Shown piece after piece: positions 61,835 to 64,000 of a stretch of 64,000 nucleotides of DNA. The DNA lies in assembly GCA_003021505.1 (NCBI GenBank), contig PXPT01000166.1, positions 1 to 64,000 on the forward strand, read 5' to 3'. This DNA is from Cyanobacteria bacterium QS_4_48_99 (GTDB lineage Bacteria; Cyanobacteriota; Cyanobacteriia; Cyanobacteriales; Rubidibacteraceae). Every line of letters starts with the position of its first letter. Position 1 is the stretch's first letter. Below the pieces are notes generated by a model. The model did not search any database and was not told the origin of the DNA. It was given only the letters and a program-made list of their open reading frames with translations. The translations under genes were made by a program, and so were the position numbers.

Positions 61835-64000
61835 CTAGTTGTCCTTCTTGTCCTTCTTGTCCTTCTTGTCCTTCTTGTCCTTGTCTTCTTTGTCTTCCTT
61901 GTCTTCATCTTCTTGTTTTGATTCCAGTTCGCGCTGTGCCTGCTCTTTTTTCTTCTGGGCTTTTTTATAATCGGGTTGATAGCGCAGGGCTTTGTCGTAG
62001 GAAGCGATCGCGTCTTTGTATAGCTCTAAGTTAAACAGGGCATTGCCTCGGCTATACCAGGCTTGATAGTAGTCGCTTTGGAGGTCAGTAGCTCGCTTGT
62101 AAGCCGCGATCGCTTTTCGATATTTGCCTAAATTATAGAGAGCATTGCCCTTGCTAGACCAAACTTGAGCATCGTCATCTTCTAATTTCAGCGCTTTCTG
62201 GTAAGAATCAACCGCATCGGCGTAGCGCTTTAGTTGATGGAGTGCCCAACCGCGACCATACCAGGCTTCGTAGGAGTTGGGATTAAACTCAACTGCCTGG
62301 TCAAATGCTTCCACTGCCTCTTCATACCGTTGCAAATGATTTCGCGCACTCCCCAGACTATACCAGGCTTGTGAGAACTTGGGCTGGAATTCTACTGCTT
62401 TCTCGTAGGATTCCACTGCTTTTTTGTACTCCTGCAAATTCATTAAGGCATTGCCCCGCTGATACCAGCTAAAGTGAGCATCAGGCTTCAACTCCACCGC
62501 TTTGTCGTAAGACTCAACCGCATCCTCATACCGTTGCAAATTGTGCAGTGCCCAGCCGCGCGACTGCCAAGCGGAAGCATCCTCTGGTTGTAAATCCAGC
62601 GCTTTCTCAAAAGAAGAGATCGCTTCTGAATATTGCTGCAACTGGAGTTGGGCGTTCCCTTGTCCCTTCCATGCCTCCACCTCTTTAGGCTCGCGTTGAA
62701 TGACCTCATCAAAAGCAGCGATCGCTTCTTCATAGCGCTGCAAAACTGCAAGTGCCTGGGCGCGACCTAACCAAGCTGGCGTTGACTCAGGCTGGAGTTG
62801 AATGGCTTCGTCATAGGCTGCGAGGGCATCTTCGCTGCGATTCAAAGCTTGCAGCGCATCGCCTTGCCCAATCCAGGCTTGGTGCATATTCGGTCGAATT
62901 TCCAGCGCTTGTTGGTAAGATCTGAGGGCATCTTTGTAGCGATTCAACTCATAGAGAGTATCGCCCCGATTCTCCAACTCCTTGGCATTCGCAGAATCCA
63001 TAAAGTGGCTAATCGAGATTGCTGCCGCTGCACCCACGCCTAATACCCCAAGAGTAACTAACCCGATAGGTAGCCAGGAATGCGATCGCTTGGGCTTCTC
63101 TACCTCAGACTTTTCTACCTCAGAAGCAGCGGATGGACGCGCTGGCGACACGGCGAAGGTAGCGCCAGTAGCAGTATTCAACCCTTGCAGCGCTTGCAGA
63201 GCCTCCGTTGCTGAGGAGTAACGCTGCCGAAAGTCATAGCGCACCATTTGATCTAAAACTTGGGCGAACTCAGAGCTAACCGTTGCCTGCTCGTTCCAGC
63301 TAATTTCACCCGTTTCTGGATGAGTGGACAGTTGCTCTGGAGGGCAACCGGTGAGGGCTTGAATGCCGATAATTCCCACTGCATAGACATCGCTACTTAA
63401 TTTCGGATCACCGTTGGCTTGTTCGCTGGGACGGTAGCCAGGAGTGCCAATCGCGATGGTGAAGTTCGTCTTTTTCTGCGAAACGACTTGGGTGCTGACT
63501 TGTTTAACTGCACCGAAATCAATTAAAACTAACTTGCCGTCTTGTTTGCGTCGGAGGAAGTTGTGCGGATTGACATCGCGGTGAATCACATTCTGCTGAT
63601 GAACGAATGCTAAGATTTCGAAGATATCTCGCAACAGAGAATGGACTTCCGCCTCACTTCTGACTCCCCCTTGGTTAAGTTCTTCAGCTAGCTCCTCACC
63701 TTCGATGTATTCCTGAACCAGATAAAACTCTTGATTTTGCTCAAAGTAAGCCAAAAGCCGAGGAATTTGTGCGTGAGTTCCCAGGCGATCTAGCGTTTGG
63801 GCTTCCGTATCAAACAGCCGCCTCGCGGTTTCCAAGCTTAGTGAGTCAGATGCTTGCGGTTTGAGTTGTTTGACTACGCACTGTTGGTTCCCTGGTAAGT
63901 GCTGATCTTCTGCTAGGAAAGTTGTACCAAATCCCCCTTGCCCAAGCTGAGAGAGAATTTGGTAACGTCCACTGAGTTGTTGTCCAGAAGCCAAATTCAT
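61835..64000 (-). CDS. Ser/Thr protein kinase with TPR domain
   Basis: A 721-residue Pkn2-type kinase. The ATP loop LGQGGFGTTFLAED, Lys44 in CVVK, Glu66, the catalytic loop HRDVNPHN (Asp142) and DFG (Asp161) are present, with an APE-like GTPGYRPSEQ. The residue normally Lys in HRDxKxxN is Asn144. A membrane helix (about 308-334) follows, then ten TPR units of 34 residues (about 340-690), each starting A-W-x-x-x-G, and an acidic-lysine tail of repeated KDK units encoded by a nine-base tandem repeat (about 61838-61885). The TPRs would lie outside the membrane on the other side from the kinase and sense or bind partners. The ATG coincides with the window edge, so an upstream start cannot be excluded. 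Confidence 0.92.
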   Translation of the reverse strand: MNLASGQQLSGRYQILSQLGQGGFGTTFLAEDQHLPGNQQCVVKQLKPQASDSLSLETARRLFDTEAQTLDRLGTHAQIPRLLAYFEQNQEFYLVQEYIEGEELAEELNQGGVRSEAEVHSLLRDIFEILAFVHQQNVIHRDVNPHNFLRRKQDGKLVLIDFGAVKQVSTQVVSQKKTNFTIAIGTPGYRPSEQANGDPKLSSDVYAVGIIGIQALTGCPPEQLSTHPETGEISWNEQATVSSEFAQVLDQMVRYDFRQRYSSATEALQALQGLNTATGATFAVSPARPSAASEVEKSEVEKPKRSHSWLPIGLVTLGVLGVGAAAAISISHFMDSANAKELENRGDTLYELNRYKDALRSYQQALEIRPNMHQAWIGQGDALQALNRSEDALAAYDEAIQLQPESTPAWLGRAQALAVLQRYEEAIAAFDEVIQREPKEVEAWKGQGNAQLQLQQYSEAISSFEKALDLQPEDASAWQSRGWALHNLQRYEDAVESYDKAVELKPDAHFSWYQRGNALMNLQEYKKAVESYEKAVEFQPKFSQAWYSLGSARNHLQRYEEAVEAFDQAVEFNPNSYEAWYGRGWALHQLKRYADAVDSYQKALKLEDDDAQVWSSKGNALYNLGKYRKAIAAYKRATDLQSDYYQAWYSRGNALFNLELYKDAIASYDKALRYQPDYKKAQKKKEQAQRELESKQEDEDKEDKEDKDKKDKKDKKDKKDN
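61838..61885 (-). repeat. Nine-base tandem repeat at kinase 3' end
   Basis: About five copies of TCCTTCTTG (plus strand), with degenerate neighbours to 61915, encoding alternating Lys-Asp runs. A microsatellite-like tract that could change length by slippage. Confidence 0.7.

Noticed and set aside
1-64000. tRNA, rRNA, tmRNA and RNase P RNA genes
   Set aside because: I scanned for cloverleaf-like TTC-GA-TCC patterns and conserved RNA cores by eye and found none; a covariance search would be needed to exclude them.

Overview
The window is chromosomal DNA of a cyanobacterium, probably a filamentous or colonial one rich in repeats. The evidence is the very frequent HIP1 octamer GCGATCGC on both strands, cyanobacterium-specific regulators (an NblS/Hik33-type histidine kinase and RpaA), a ferredoxin-type glutamate synthase, an RNase E with an arginine-rich C-terminus, a hopanoid gene group, and the cyanobacterial ribosomal gene order rpsL-rpsG-fusA-tufA-rpsJ. 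No tRNA, rRNA, CRISPR array or intact transposon was recognised.

Layout. 1-0.6 kb: a decayed ion-channel gene. 0.8-5.8 kb: an OB-fold lipoprotein, a C-terminal processing protease, a DUF89/ARMT1-like protein and a metallophosphoesterase. 5.8-8.9 kb: the hopanoid side-chain group (hpnH and hpnA on the minus strand, a divergent HpnG-like phosphorylase). 8.9-9.2 kb: a decayed nuclease-like gene. 9.2-18.8 kb: larE, a hybrid-like histidine kinase, an ABC permease, a tandem-duplicated CobA/BtuR-like ATPase, cimA, a membrane protein paired with an ABC ATPase, an OmpR-type regulator and mtnX. 19.1-23.2 kb is the most disturbed part: an overlooked 46-codon gene with a good promoter and ribosome binding site, hom, a coiled-coil membrane gene interrupted by a TGA, a Uma2 gene between two 128-129 bp direct repeats, and a SIS-domain gene broken by frameshifts and ending in one of those repeats. 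23.3-29.6 kb: gltX and the large glutamate synthase gene. 29.6-30.65 kb: a 1 kb gene-free stretch with two possible structured RNAs. 30.7-33.6 kb: a phosphodiester glycosidase-like protein carrying an in-frame repeat insertion, a cupin and an IscA-type protein. 33.65-38.7 kb: the str operon. 39-47.4 kb: a LON-domain protein, pheA, a DUF1997 protein, rnhB, rne, a cysteine desulfurase, a WD40 protein and folK. 47.5-56.4 kb: a Nudix hydrolase, photolyase, a nucleotide-sugar epimerase, purD, nblS, a zinc-ribbon membrane protein, a phasin-like protein and an FKBP isomerase. 56.4-64 kb: dnaB, rplI, gloB, rpaA, an alpha/beta hydrolase and a Ser/Thr kinase with TPRs.

How the genes fit together. Most are housekeeping: translation (str operon, gltX, rplI), replication (dnaB), RNA turnover (rne, rnhB), nitrogen assimilation (glutamate synthase), amino acids (hom, cimA, pheA), purines and folate (purD, folK), hopanoid lipids and stress signalling (NblS, RpaA). 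The intergenic spaces carry several families of dispersed short repeats: heptamer-type tandem repeats, G-rich/C-rich hairpin elements and short palindromes. Some have entered coding regions or form gene ends. I saw no clear multi-gene novel system. The best candidates for new biology are the small gene at 19201, the membrane protein plus ABC ATPase pair at 15730-17085, the two candidate RNAs near 30 kb, the direct repeats around the Uma2 gene, and the repeat families that invade genes.
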